From Poecilobothrus nobilitatus (Eukaryota; Arthropoda; Insecta; Diptera; Dolichopodidae): a stretch of 64,000 nucleotides of DNA. Where the stretch lies: positions 320,860,018 to 320,924,017 of the forward strand of contig OX352772.1 in the NCBI GenBank assembly GCA_947095535.1, in the 5' to 3' direction. The notes under the pieces are model-generated. The model had not been told where the DNA came from and made no database searches. It saw only the letters and a list, made by a program, of their open reading frames with translations. Both the position numbers and the translations under genes were made by a program. Position 1 is the stretch's first letter; every line of letters starts with the position of its first letter. This document shows, one piece after another, positions 1-11,144 of this stretch.

Positions 1-8
1 TAACAGTT

Positions 9-54
9 AAACATAAACATAAACATAAACATAAACATAAACATAAACATAAAC
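9..54. repeat. (ATAAAC)n hexanucleotide microsatellite
   Basis: A run of about seven perfect ATAAAC hexamers precedes an A-rich stretch. It is simple tandem repeat DNA at the window edge and may extend beyond it. The open frame reading through it on the minus strand gives an alternating Tyr-Val tail and is an artefact of the repeat. Confidence 0.9.
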
Positions 55-77
55 AAAAAAAAAAATAAAAAAAAAAA

Positions 78-330
78 AAACGCGCTGCTGCGAAACTTTT
101 ACCGCGCAATGCAAAATTTTGGTGGTAAAAATAAAAACGCGCAAGTCCGAAAAATGCGCAGTAAGAACCCGCGCATTTCGAGGGGTTAGTAAATTTCTGG
201 CCAGCATTTACAATTTGATCAAAATATTGATATTGCCTCTTTTTATTTTCTTGGCGGCCAATTTCAACGTTGACCTGCGGTAAATGATGACATGTTAAGT
301 AACGTTGTAAACAATCAAATGAAAACTGTA
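78..330. other. GCGC-motif patch, unusually G+C-rich for the window
   Basis: Within about 100 bases there are five GCGC-bearing words (near 81, 103, 137, 154 and 170), including TGCGCA and CGCGC, while GCGC is almost absent from the rest of the window. A second cluster of CG dinucleotides (GGCGGCC, AACGTTG twice) follows at 250-310. This could be the edge of a promoter-type region or a decayed repeat. No TATA box or coding exon could be tied to it. Confidence 0.35.
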
Positions 331-344
331 TGCTGGTTTAAAAA

Positions 345-640
345 ATATTTAAAATAGTGGTGTCGGTCCCCTCTCATTTTCACCTAAAAAATTTTTAAAT
401 CTCTAATTTTAAAACCAAATTATTTTTAAATCCTCCTTAATTATTTTTTTTACATAAATATTACAATATCGAAGTTCTTAAAATAATTTGACCAAAATTA
501 TTTAAAATGGCGGGGTCTATCACACTCAAGTTCTTCCACAAACACTGAACACCAATTTTTAAATCAACTATAAAATCCCTCCTAATTATTTTTTTTATAT
601 AAATATTTCAATATGGATCAATATTTCATTTCGTATACAT
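345..640. repeat. degenerate dispersed repeat (family F)
   Basis: Two diverged copies of the same phrase (TTTAAAATAGTGG / TTTAAAATGGCGGGG, then AAATCCCTCCTAATTATT and an ATAAATATTnCAATAT block) lie about 150 bases apart. The same vocabulary returns at 33000-33350 and 51340-51460. No coding content. Confidence 0.45.
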
Positions 641-1030
641 CTTTGAAAAGGAAATTTTCAGGGCTTTTATTTAAGCCCTTGAGGTTTCCATAGATGTGCG
701 AATGAAGATACTATACCAAATTCTTTTCAAAATTCTTCAATGGAATATTTAATTTAGGAAAGATTTGCCATGAGCGGAATTTTTACCTGCATGCGGAATT
801 TTCTGTGTATACTTTTTGAGTGCGGAATGCTTGTGTGCGTATTTAGCCGGCCACGAAATATTCTATATTTTCAGCATATTCTCTGTATAGTGTGTAATAT
901 GAAAATGTTTTTAATTATATTTCCGTAACTGTATATATTATTTATAAAAGTGAAATTAAATTAAAGACATAGTTTAAATTTTAACAATGAAAACGCAAAA
1001 ATATCGAGCAATAAAAACTATAATAAAGAA
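641..1030. other. anonymous A/T-rich stretch
   Basis: No gene or known element recognised. The phrase (T/A)GCGGAAT appears three times between 773 and 830, and the rest is A/T-rich unique sequence. Confidence 0.4.
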
Positions 1031-1818
1031 AAACAAGGTAGAATGTAAGTCAACGGTTTTAAAAAGCGCACATTTCCAAAAGAAAATACAAACTGTTTAG
1101 AATTGTGAATTGCACAAAAATTTGAAAATTTCATGTAATAAGAAAAAAATATGACTTTTCTGGAATTTTGAGGGGCTGTAAGTCCGAAACGTTATATAAC
1201 TAAAAAAAACCGTCAACACACGTAAAAATATATTACTGGAGCTTTAATTTGCATGTCATGCCGAAGAAAAATTTGTACAGAAGCTTAAGTTACAGGTGCC
1301 TAAAAATAGCAAATTTTCAATTTTTGAGCACTAATAGCTCAGAAACAAGAGGTAGTCCAAAAAATTTTTTTCTTACTTCAAAATTTCAAGTCCCTATCTA
1401 AAAGCGAGCCGGAGTTATGAAGGTAGAAAAATCATGCAAAATTTGGTTTTGACATAACAGTGAATTTAAATATTAAATTTAAAAAATATATAATTTTGAT
1501 ATTGATTTATAAAGCTAAAGAAATTTCCTGTCGAATGGCGTTTTCAGATTGAAAAACTGTTGGGTAGAACATAAGATATACGTATTTAAAAATAGGGCTT
1601 TATCAAAGTTGGAGAGGTTGCATCTGCATAATTAATGGGGCTATAGAAAAAGTTGTTTTACAACATTAATTTTTTTATGCGACCTACCCATGGTTAAAAT
1701 TGTTTTTCTCTATTTTTAGAAGAAGTTTTGTAAACAGACGGATGGACGGATAAACGGACGGGCGGACAGAGTGAAACTAATAGATACATTTTTTCAAAAT
1801 TTTTTTGGAAATATGCTA
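1031..1818 (+). mobile_element. family A non-coding repeat, one-unit copy
   Basis: The copy starts with ACAAGGTAGAATGTAAG and ends with the family's GACGGATGGACGG tract, ACTAATAGATACATTTTT and a terminal AAATATGCTAA. It carries a single internal module (from GAGGGGCTGTAAGTCC near 1170 to AAATAGGGCTTT near 1595), whereas the copies at 4210, 22474 and 61345 carry two. There is no reading frame. Similarity to the other copies is obvious by eye. The terminal stem is eroded here (ATACAT against ATATGC). It is probably a non-autonomous element of the mini-me/DINE-1 type, with the class inferred from the (GGAC)n tract and structure. Confidence 0.8.
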
Positions 1819-3640
1819 AAAAAAAATGGAGAAAAGCAAAAGATAATAATTAAATTTTAATTTATTGCCGTTAGGTGTTTGTTTCTTATATATTTTTATT
1901 TTTAATAATAAAAGAATAGTACCAAATTAAATGAGATAGAAAATTAATTCGTACAATAAATGTTTGCTTTAATTTTAAAAATGTTATATTGGTTTTTTTT
2001 ATGATAAATAATAAACTATGATAAGTATTTTAATAAAAATTACTTAATTATAAAACAAATGATAGTGAATAGAACATCTATTAACTTTTAAAGTGCTGCA
2101 AGTTTAAAGTAAGCAGCATATTATAATGTGTGTGGAAAAACACTCATACAACATTAATTCGACTTTACAGAAGAGGATATTAATGATTTAAAATGAAGTT
2201 TCATTACCTTCCTGATGGAATTTAAACGCTGGAGAAATTTTGAAAACATAAAAAATTATATAAGTAATTTATGAATCGTTTAACTTCCATAACCTAATCG
2301 TTTAATCGTTTTTGTTTTTTGTGCGGAGATAGTTGGGAATTATCGAAATACACTTAAAAGAAGCGATACGAGTTTGATTCATTTATCAACGTTTAGCAGT
2401 TTAACTCTTTAAACAATATTTCCCTTATTCATCAAAGAATAGTTTAGGTGACCTTTATAAAATGTGGTGAACAGTACAAAAAAACAACTGTTTGCCCAAG
2501 GAAAGATTCTACTATGGAGTAAAAATAGGTTTTTGGTTAACGGGAATGTTGTTGTTCTTTTTATATCAATATGTACTTGCAAATTGAAAAATGTAAATAT
2601 AAAATTTAAAATGTAATCATTTCCAATTTTAATCAATAAATGATTTGGAAAATGGTTCCAAGTAATGTTGAGAGGTTCGAGTCACTAATGAATTTCAATA
2701 TACTCCATTATAATATATCTAGGAATGTGAACTACGTATAGGGGTGATCAGCGGAGATTCTCCTTGTTTTTCTTTTTTATTTTTCTACTAGATATCTGTA
2801 AAATAAATTAAGAGAACCTACTAAACGTCGGAGACCCAACCATTCGATTTAATTGGGATCGTTTATTAAACGATTTGCTCTATTTTGTACTACATGGAGA
2901 AATCACAAAAATGTATTAAAGGCGGCTACTGCATAAATATGTACATTATACTTCATTTTGGATAGTATGAACGCTTCACAGATCTGAACAACTTCAAAAC
3001 ATAAGAACTTATATGTTGTACAAGTTGTAAGAAATAATAAATTTTGTTATAATTTACGTACTATACATGTAGGTGCGCTATGCATAGTAGATTTCATATA
3101 TTTATGAAATTAAAAAAAAAAAATTAATAAAAATAAACTGTATATGCACACAAAAAATTGAAAAAATGGAAAAAAATACAAAAATACAAATATTTACTAC
3201 CAAGTACATATGTATATAGTACACACATAAAATAACAGTACATCATTTTTTTTTAATAAATGCATTTTGTATATTTCGGATGTATTTTTTTAATGTTGAA
3301 TACATTACAAACGATAAATTTAAATGAAAGTCATTATTTTGTTACTAATGACAGGCGTGACAAAATATCAAAAAATTTTGTGTAATTTTAACAGATTAGG
3401 AATCTGTTAATACATACATATATACGAGTATCTCGCGTAACAATTTTTTGTAAATTTATTCAAAATTCGACATTTTATGATATTTTTCAAAATTTATTCC
3501 TTTGTTTTTTGTTTTTATATTTATTTTTAAAATTTTTTTTTACATTAATGTTGCAATAATGGTAATATGGTGTATTATTAAAATTATATTTTGATTTATA
3601 TTATTCGGAAATAAATGGCGAATATATTATATGACTGTTT
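1819..3640. other. A/T-rich non-coding stretch
   Basis: No recognisable gene, RNA or element. It contains a perfect 10-bp palindrome with a 3-nt loop at 3388-3410 (TTAACAGATT...AATCTGTTAA). The 75-codon minus-strand frame at 2409-2636 has no recognisable motif and is not called as a gene. Confidence 0.5.
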
Positions 3641-3717
3641 TAAATATTGTATATATTTTATTTTTTTTTTTTTTTTTATAGTTATTTAAAATATTTGAAT
3701 GTAAAAAAGGCACGCCG

Positions 3718-3786
3718 ACAGCATATTTATTTATTTATTTATTTATTTTATATATTATTTTTTATTTTCAAAACTTCAACAGCATA
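3718..3786. repeat. (TTTA)n tract bounded by an 8-bp direct repeat
   Basis: ACAGCATA occurs at 3718-3725 and again at 3779-3786, enclosing a (TTTA)n run and a short T-rich piece. This is what a severely 5'-truncated retroposon (little more than a tail) on the minus strand would leave, but the direct repeat is short enough to be chance. Confidence 0.3.
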
Positions 3787-4209
3787 CATAAAATTTTGTT
3801 GTTTTAAAGTTAATTATATTTTCTATTTAAATTTATCAAATAAATTTTGGAATGGAAAAATTCTTGAATTGAAAAAAAAAAAAAAAAAATTTTTATATTG
3901 AAAATAATTTTATTTTGTTTTATTGTGAAATGGTTTTTGGATTTAACAGTAAAACTTGTTCATTAAATAGAAATTTTGGTATTTATTTTATATAGAATAT
4001 GTTATGCGTATTTTATACCCTGTGATTTTAAAAATATACCCTGTGATTATAATAAAATTTGCATAATAAAAATAATTATATAATTTCGCAATAAAATTAA
4101 GTATTATCAAAAAATTATGTTCGTTTACAACGGAATTATAAAATAACTATTTATATTTTGTTTTTTTACGGAGTATAAGAAAAGTATTAGAATCGTTAAA
4201 AATAAACTA

Positions 4210-5514
4210 AACAAGGTAGAATGTAAACCAACGGTTTTTAAAAGCGCACATTTCCAAAACTCAATACAAACTGTTTAGAAGTGTGACTTGCACAAAAATT
4301 TAAGAAATTTTTTGTAATAAGAAAAAATGTGAAAATAGGACATTTTTGAAATTTTGAGGGGCTATAAGTCCGGAATCCTATATAACTAAGAAAAGCCGTT
4401 AACACACGTAAAAATATATTATTGAAGCTTTAATTTTTATGTCTTGCCGAAGAAAAATTTGTACAGGTGCCTAAGTTACAGGTGTCTAAAAATAGCAAAT
4501 TTTCAATTTTTGAGGCGTAATAACTCTTAAAAAGGGGGTGTTACCAAAAAATTTTCTGAGGAAACTTATACTAATTCTAAAAGTTCTTTCTTGTCTCAAA
4601 ATTTCAGGTTCCTATCTAAAGGGGTGCCGGAGTTATGAAAAAAGAAATTTCATGCAAAATGTGGTTTTCACATAACGGTAAATTTAAATAGTAAATTACA
4701 AAATATCACATAATTTTGATATTGTTTTGTATAGATAATAAAATTTTCGATCTTCTGGCGGTTTTAGATTGCAAAATTATTACGCAGAGCCCGAGATATA
4801 TACATCTGAAAATGGGGCTTTTTCGAAATTTTGAAGAGCGGCAACTTTGGAACCCTTTACAATTAAAATAAACCTTTAACACACGTAAAAATATATTATT
4901 GTAGCTTTAATTTTTATATCTTGCAGAAGTAAAATGTGTACAGGTTCCTAAGTTACAGGTGTTTAAAAATAGCAAATTTTCAATTTTTAAGCCCTAATAG
5001 CTCATAAACAGGGGGTGGTCCGAAAAAATTTTCTGAGCAAACTTATACTAATTCTAAAAGTTCTTTCTTGCCTCAAAATTTCAAGCTTCTATCTAGAAGC
5101 GTGCCGGAGTTATGAAAGTAGAAAAATCATGCAAAATTTGGTTTTCACATAACGGTAAATTTAAATACTAAATTTAAAAAAATTGTATAATTTTGATATT
5201 AATTTACAAAGATAAAAGAAATACCTGTCGAATGACGTTTTCAGATTGAAAAAATCTTAAGCAGAACATAAGATATATGCATTTAAAAATAGGGCTTTTT
5301 CAAAGTTTGAGGGGCTGTAGCTCCGTAATGGGGGGGGCTACATGAAAAAGTTGTTCCACAAAATTATTTTTTTTATGAGACCTACCTATGGTTAAAATTT
5401 TTTTTCTCTATCTTTAACGGTGTAGAAGTTTTGTAAACAGACGGACGGACGGACGGACGGACAGAGTGAAACTAATAAGCACATTTTTTCAAAATTTTTT
5501 TGGAAATGTGCTAA
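4210..5514 (+). mobile_element. family A non-coding repeat, two-unit copy
   Basis: This is a clean copy from ACAAGGTAGAATGTAAACC to the terminal GGAAATGTGCTAA. The internal module is present twice: the landmark AACACACGTAAAAATATATT is at 4401 and again at 4878, a period of 477 bases. Each unit then repeats ACAGGTGTNTAAAAATAGC, CCGGAGTTATGAAA and CACATAACGGTAAATTTAAA. The 3' end has four GGAC repeats and a stem-loop, AGCACATTT...AAATGTGCT. No open reading frame. It is the best reference copy for the family in this window. Confidence 0.85.
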
Positions 5515-6019
5515 AAATGTTTAAGTTTGACAGTTTATTTAAAAAAAAATATATATATATATTTAAAATGAAATAAGACGAAATGAATTGGAATTAAGAA
5601 ATTCTATAAGTTATCTTGGTGTAAATAGCTCTTTCTATAGAGATGGAACTCACTTTATATGACGAAAATATCGAAACAAATAAGCAAATCAATTCGCAAT
5701 GAAATTTCGGAAATTTAAGTATTTGTAAATTTTTTATGTAAAATTATTATGTAATTTTAAAAATAAATGCGGGATTATGATCTAAGGAATCAAGCTATGA
5801 ACTGGAAACCTCATCAATGTATTTGTGAGAGAATTTGATTCGAATCTTGAGCTTCAATAATTATAGCCATATAAGTGTATAGAAAATTTTAAATAATATA
5901 AAAGTAGTAGAACTGGTGCATTTTTGTTTTTTTTAAATTTCGTTAAATATCATAACCTAACATTTTGTGCTCTATAAAACAAATAAGTAATTTTAAATTT
6001 AAATTTTAGTTTTTATACA
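5515..6019. other. A/T-rich non-coding stretch
   Basis: Nothing recognisable beyond a short (TA)n run at about 5550-5561. Confidence 0.5.
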
Positions 6020-6115
6020 AGAATAATTCCGTCTTACGACATTTACAGCCATGCCACTGAAAAGCAAAAGGCTGTGTAATTTCCTTGTCACATTTATGTG
6101 GCATGAGAATATCCA
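6020..6115 (+). mobile_element. SINE body remnant (type II), head missing
   Basis: CTTACGACATTTACA, the ATGCCAC...GTGGCAT inverted pair and GTGTAATTTCC match the body downstream of the tRNA-like head at 59600-59755 and the headless copy at 18425-18520. An A-run follows at the 3' side. The tRNA-like head is not visible, so this copy is 5'-truncated. The class is inferred from the copies that keep the head. Confidence 0.6.
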
Positions 6116-6139
6116 AAAAAAAAAAAAAATTTATTTTTT

Positions 6140-6610
6140 TTATCAATCCCTGCATGTTTCGGAATCCAAATGAGAACTATTCATTCCTTATTGAGTGCAA
6201 TAGTTCACGGAACCATATCGTTGTATATATAGCATTAAGTAATTGAGACAAAGATTGCATGAAGACTTCTCGGAAGTCGTATCGTATACTAATTTTTCCA
6301 CTCTTCTATTTATTTTTGTATGCAAAGTTCAACTGCTCTCTTAATTGTGTACAGTTATGTCGAAAAAATACCGGTGTGATCCTTAAGTCAAAATTTTTCT
6401 TCCATTTGCGTACTTTTAAACTCACAACCAATTGTATTAATTGTGTTTATCTCTATATCGGCTTGAATTTATGATCCATCTATGTAAATCTGATCGTAAT
6501 TGCTATATTTGTTATTTGATTTTTACATACACCAGTTTTTGTTATTCCGAGTCGTTTGTCCTTTTCCTGTACGGTTAAGTCAAAGTTTACTACAGACCAT
6601 TTAAGCAATT
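6140..6610 (-). pseudogene. LINE RNase H domain remnant
   Basis: Reading the minus strand, broken frames give a recognisable RNase H domain of an I-group non-LTR retrotransposon. Upstream is VVNFDLTVQEKDKRLGIT. Then comes IYIDGS near 6465-6480, corresponding to the usual YTDGS motif with the first catalytic Asp. Next is LKDHTGIFST followed by a stop and LY.IKRAVELCIQ, matching the FxAELxAI block. Last is VLIWIPKHAGI, matching the IxWIPSHVGI block. At least five in-frame stops and a frame change show that it is dead. RNase H is known to occur in I/LOA-type LINEs and to be absent from jockey types, hence the group assignment. The plus-strand frame at 6259-6474 is antisense to this. Confidence 0.7.
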
Positions 6611-6755
6611 TTTTTTGGAAACAAAATCGTCTAGAGAAATTTTAAAAGTTATAGGATCTAATCCGTACATTGGTTTAATAATGATAATGATAAATATAAT
6701 TCATTGAATTATCAAATATTGTGTCTGTAAAGGAATTCATATTAAGTTCGTATTT

Positions 6756-8003
6756 TTATATCCGTACGATGGGATCGGGTATAATAAAATTACTCCTCCG
6801 TTTGTAACACCTCGAAACAAGCGAGCTAGATAGACCTTCAAAGGTATGGATCGGATCAGAAAAAAATTCTAAGACGTTTGAGCCATGTCCGTCCGTCCGC
6901 CCGTCCGTCAGCACGCCAACTCAAAAACTAAGAAAGCTAGAATCTTGAAATTTACACAAAATATTCTGGGAGTAATTTGTAGGTTCCCTATTTTTTTTGG
7001 TTGAGTTTGGACCAAAACTTAGGGTAGCTCTCGAACACCTAACTTTTAGATCCCCACATTTTTTTTGAAATAGAGCTATGAAATTTTAACTGTTGATAGA
7101 TCTCACAAAAATATTAATTTTATTTTTAATAACTTTTTTTTTGTATCACCTCCCGTTTAGGAGCTGTAAGGGGTCAAAAACTGAAAAATTCCTATTTGTA
7201 AACACCTGTAACTTGAACACCTGTTAAAATTTTTTTGAAGTAATACACAAAAATTAAAGCTTCAACATTATACTCTTATTTCTGTTAACAACTTTTTTTA
7301 ATAATATAGGGTTACTTTATAATTGACGAAAGTGTTACTTGATTTTTTCAAATTTTCTAACAAATTTCTTTAACGAATTTTTTCAATTTTGTTTTACTCG
7401 ATAATTTGAAATTGTTGAGGATATAATGTGTAGTACAAAAAAATGTAATTAAATAAACAACATAACGGTTGCTTGAAGAATTTTTATTTATATGATATTG
7501 ATATATATACATACTTATATAATATCATGTTTATTTACATATCGTATATGTCACTAGTGAATGAATGATAAGAGTATAGATGTATATTATATAGCGCCGT
7601 ATTTACATACATATATGTATTTTATTGTACTTATAAGAAATTATTCTGTCAATGGAATATTTAAATATAATATAATATAATATTTAAAATTGTATTTACT
7701 ATTTTGTACTAAGTAAATTTAATATACATTTACCGCTTAGTATTAAATGGTACTATAGAATATTTGAAAAAGTTTTGGATTGATAATCGTTATGTTAAAA
7801 TCTGCTTTTGAAGAATGTATAAACATATAGTTTGAATATATGTACAACCCATAGTTCTAGAAATTATAAAATTCACCCAAATTATTTTAAAATACTAAAA
7901 TATTAAAAAAATAATATTGTGAGCAGAGTGACAGGCTGTGAACATACTAACGGTTCGTACGGGTATCTAAGAGTTGACAAAGGCAACTGTATTCTTCCTC
8001 GTT
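6756..8003 (-). mobile_element. family B non-coding repeat, internally deleted copy
   Basis: Read on the minus strand it runs from ACGAGGAAGAATACAGTTG (high coordinate end) to CGTACGGATATA (low end). It is about 320 bases shorter than the copy at 36054-37621. The missing part lies between two similar internal phrases, TTTTGTATCCCCACCCGTT and TTTTGTATCACCCCCCGTT, which are joined at about 7142-7155. This suggests recombination or slippage between sub-repeats. The tract reads GTCCGTCCGCCCGTCC here. No coding frame. Confidence 0.8.
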
Positions 8004-9084
8004 AAGCATTATTTTGGCAATTCAAATACCTATAGTTCTTTCTAGTATTTTATTTAAACATTAATAGAATTTTAGCTGTTGTGTTTCAGTTTTTATTAAT
8101 TTTATAATTTGTTATTATGATTTTGTTTGTTTACATTTGTCTAGAATTTTAATATATAGAAACATTTTAATATAATAATATAATATAATTTTAATATTCA
8201 TAATGGTTCGAAAATTTTCGGCTTCTGTGTATTATAGATCTTTTATTGAAAAAGGATTAATATTTTAGAATTTTCTTTTACAAAGTGATGTGAAAATGAT
8301 ACAGATTTAAGGTTCTCTTTCAACCATATTGAATAAAATGAGTGGATTTTATATTATTTCAAGATTTGTAGTCGGCCTACTAGTGTATTGCATAAGACTA
8401 AGTACACAAAAATTGTCAAAAGATGGCCTAGTATTAATCTTTTACTGATAAGATGATGCAGTTCAGTGCAGTGCATGATAATTATTGTGAGTCTCAGCTG
8501 GTTAAAAAATTATAAAATTTTATATTTGTCAAGTTGCTATTATAATCATTAGAACTTATGAAAAACAAAAAAATATATTTTTTATATAATATTTATATAT
8601 ATACATGTATGTACATATGAAATGCATATGATAAAATATATTATGAATGTTAAATGATTTTTGTTTATAAATATTACAACCTTGAAATAATGCACCTTAT
8701 ACATATAATTATGTACTTATATGTAATCATTTATCTTTAATAAACATATGCTACGGAATCAAGGGAGAAGTCCTCCCGTTTAGTGTTACCAGTTTTATTT
8801 TCAGATATTATGCATTTTCAAAGGCCCCTTAGTTTTTAAAAATATGTAACCAGATTTAATTTTAAAATTATATATTTGAATATTTTATTTTTGCTTTAGT
8901 AATCACATTAAAAAGTATCATTATAAAATCCAAGGATTTTAAAGGCATATATTTTTATAAGGATAATAAAAATTGAATGTATACCAATTGGAATGAATTT
9001 TGCATCAATATTTTATAACTTGTTTTATACATTTTTTTCATTTATTTTGAAAAAAAAATTTCAAAATTAAGAAAAATTTTCTTT
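8004..9084. other. A/T-rich non-coding stretch
   Basis: No gene or element recognised. Short TATAA-type runs at 8165-8190 and a TATATATACATGTATG block at 8597 are simple sequence. Confidence 0.45.
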
Positions 9085-9500
9085 AATTTTAAGAAAATGC
9101 TATCTAATTAAAAACCTTTAACTTAGAATGTAAAAATATAATGTTATACGTAACTTTAATGTTAGTGTCTTTTGATTTTGTATCAGGTACCATATGAAAA
9201 AATTTCCACAGTTTACAGTTGTCTTAAAATTTTCTACTTTTGATTTTTAATAGGTCTTAAACAGGATGACAAACAAACATTTTTTCTAAGGTAACTTATG
9301 TTTATCTTCAAAAACCTTTCTCTTCTCACAACTTTAAGGTGTTACTAAAACAGTTTCACAAATACGAAAATATTGGTTTAAAGTATCTGTAAATTGTTCC
9401 ACGTTGTTTGATGTTTTTAGATTGAAAAAATATTGAGATATATATCTAAACATTTGAAAATGGGGCTTTAAAAAATTTGGGCTCGGTAATGAATTTAGGG
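9085..9500 (+). mobile_element. decayed family A copy
   Basis: The family A order survives in diverged form: AATGTAAAAATATAATG, a CTTTAAT block, AGGTCTTAAACAGG, CTTATG...CTTTCTCTTCTCA, GTTTTTAGATTGAAAAA, GAGATATATATCTAAACAT and GAAAATGGGGCTTT. The 3' third is missing or unrecognisable. The 106-codon frame at 9477-9797 begins in its tail and has no independent support. Confidence 0.6.
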
Positions 9501-10850
9501 CTTTCTAAAATATTGTTCGAAAACTGTTACTTTTTTTTCATAAAAGCCATGATTTTGTTATGTAAAACTTATTTTATACCATTAATCTATTTGCACTTGA
9601 AATTATCTCAAAGCATTCTACACCGACTTAGTAAAACTTATAAGAATATTTTTCTATTTGTCTTTTTGAAAAGGCATACTAAAAGAAATCAATTAATATC
9701 TAGTAACATGGCGACAATACAAATAAATAAGATTTGTTTTTTTATAGACTCTTCATTTTTAAATAATTTTATTTCTTATCAATTTAGGTATATATAAAAA
9801 TAAAAGATGACCTGAACTTTTTATTATTTTAACATTCATTGTATTGTTAATAAAAATTCAGATTATAACGAATAAAAGTGATATTTTTCAACAACGTAGG
9901 TACAATGAAAATAAGTTTAAAAAAAAGGTTTTTTAACTTTAAATTAAATGTTATACGATGCCAAATATTTAAGTAAAAAACTATTTAAAAATCTCTTGAA
10001 GATTTTGTAGAAAAATTCATCTTTGTCCTTTATAATCTAGTTAAAAGTTTAAAATCATCAATTATTGCAAAGTCTTAATTAATTGAGCTCTTAATTTTTA
10101 ATAATAAACTATAGACAAAAAAAAATATAAAAGGTCAAAAGTGTATAACAAATTACTAGCCGTAATATTAATTTTATTATTTTTTTCTTTTTGGTTTATT
10201 TAACGTCTCATTTGTTCAATTGCCTAATTTAAAATTGTAATTTTGATTTTTTTTTTTTCATATTTAGATAGAACAAAATAAACATTCCATTCTTTTCTTT
10301 GTGTTCCATATAATTTTTTTTTTTTAAATACCTTATGGTTAAAATAAAAGGAATATGATAAAATGAAAATTTTTAATTTGGCTGTTCATTTGGCCTTTTT
10401 TAAATTTATTCAGTTTTAGTTAATTCAAAATATAGATATAGTAATAAAGGTAGTATTTCACATTTCTTATTTAAATCTAACAATATGTAAACTGAAACTT
10501 TGTAATCTTAAGTTATCGAAATTGACAGATTATTGTAACAGTTCAGAAAAAAAAATTCGGGTAGTTAAATCCTCTAAAAATCTTCAAAATTCACCATTGA
10601 AAAATATTTCAAAAAAAAGATTTTCATTATTTTTATTTTAAAATAACTCTATTTAACTTTAGTTATCGATAAATATATTTTTTGAAAATTAAATATTTCA
10701 AAATATTTTTGAATTATGTGCTAAAAACGTCGGCTGTTAGGATTTCTATAGGTTAAATGCCATAATTAATTTCTATAGTTATAAAATATAGTATTTATTT
10801 TGTTTACATTAAAATGTTATACGTATATATGTATAATCATTATGTAATTG
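9501..10850. other. A/T-rich non-coding stretch
   Basis: Nothing recognised on either strand. Many T and A homopolymers and no conserved motif. Confidence 0.45.
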
Positions 10851-11144
10851 TTACATATGGAAAATTTATTTATTTATTTATATTAATATTACATACATAA
10901 ATTATTGAACCATCCGGCTACTAAGGCCATTATAGGTTTTTTATACTATTATTAAATTATATACTAATATTATTTATTTTGTTTATATTATATACTATAT
11001 ATTTACATTATATTTGGTCGTAAGGGGGGGTATTTAAAGAAAAAAACACTTACGACCTGTACAGGGATCGAACCCGCACTCCTTCGGTTAATACGCCACA
11101 CGCCTACCCACTAGGCTACCGAAGCCCCTTACATATGGAAAATT
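10851..11144 (-). mobile_element. tRNA-derived SINE (type I) with perfect 16-bp target duplication
   Basis: The element body is 10867-11128. The 16-bp sequence TTACATATGGAAAATT is at 10851-10866 and again, identical, at 11129-11144. Read on the minus strand, the element begins GGGGCTTCGGTAGCCTAGTGG (polymerase III A-box-like). It continues to GTGCGGGTTCGATCCCTG (B-box within a good T-arm stem), then a GGTCGTAAG/CTTACGACC stem-loop, an A/T-rich body and an (AAAT)n tail. The acceptor ends do not pair as in a working tRNA, so it is a SINE head and not a tRNA gene. The intact duplication indicates a fairly recent insertion. Confidence 0.88.

Noticed and set aside
5443..5462. (GGAC)n runs as a CRISPR-like or satellite array
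   Set aside because: They are short microsatellites at a fixed place inside every A and B element, with no spacers.
9477..9797. A 106-codon plus-strand frame
   Set aside because: It begins inside a decayed family A repeat, has no recognisable motif and a composition expected of A/T-rich DNA.
11050..11128. A functional tRNA gene (A-box, B-box and T-arm present); likewise at 25310, 26620 and 59690
   Set aside because: The acceptor ends do not pair, each copy continues into a shared body and tail, and two copies have target duplications. They are SINE heads.
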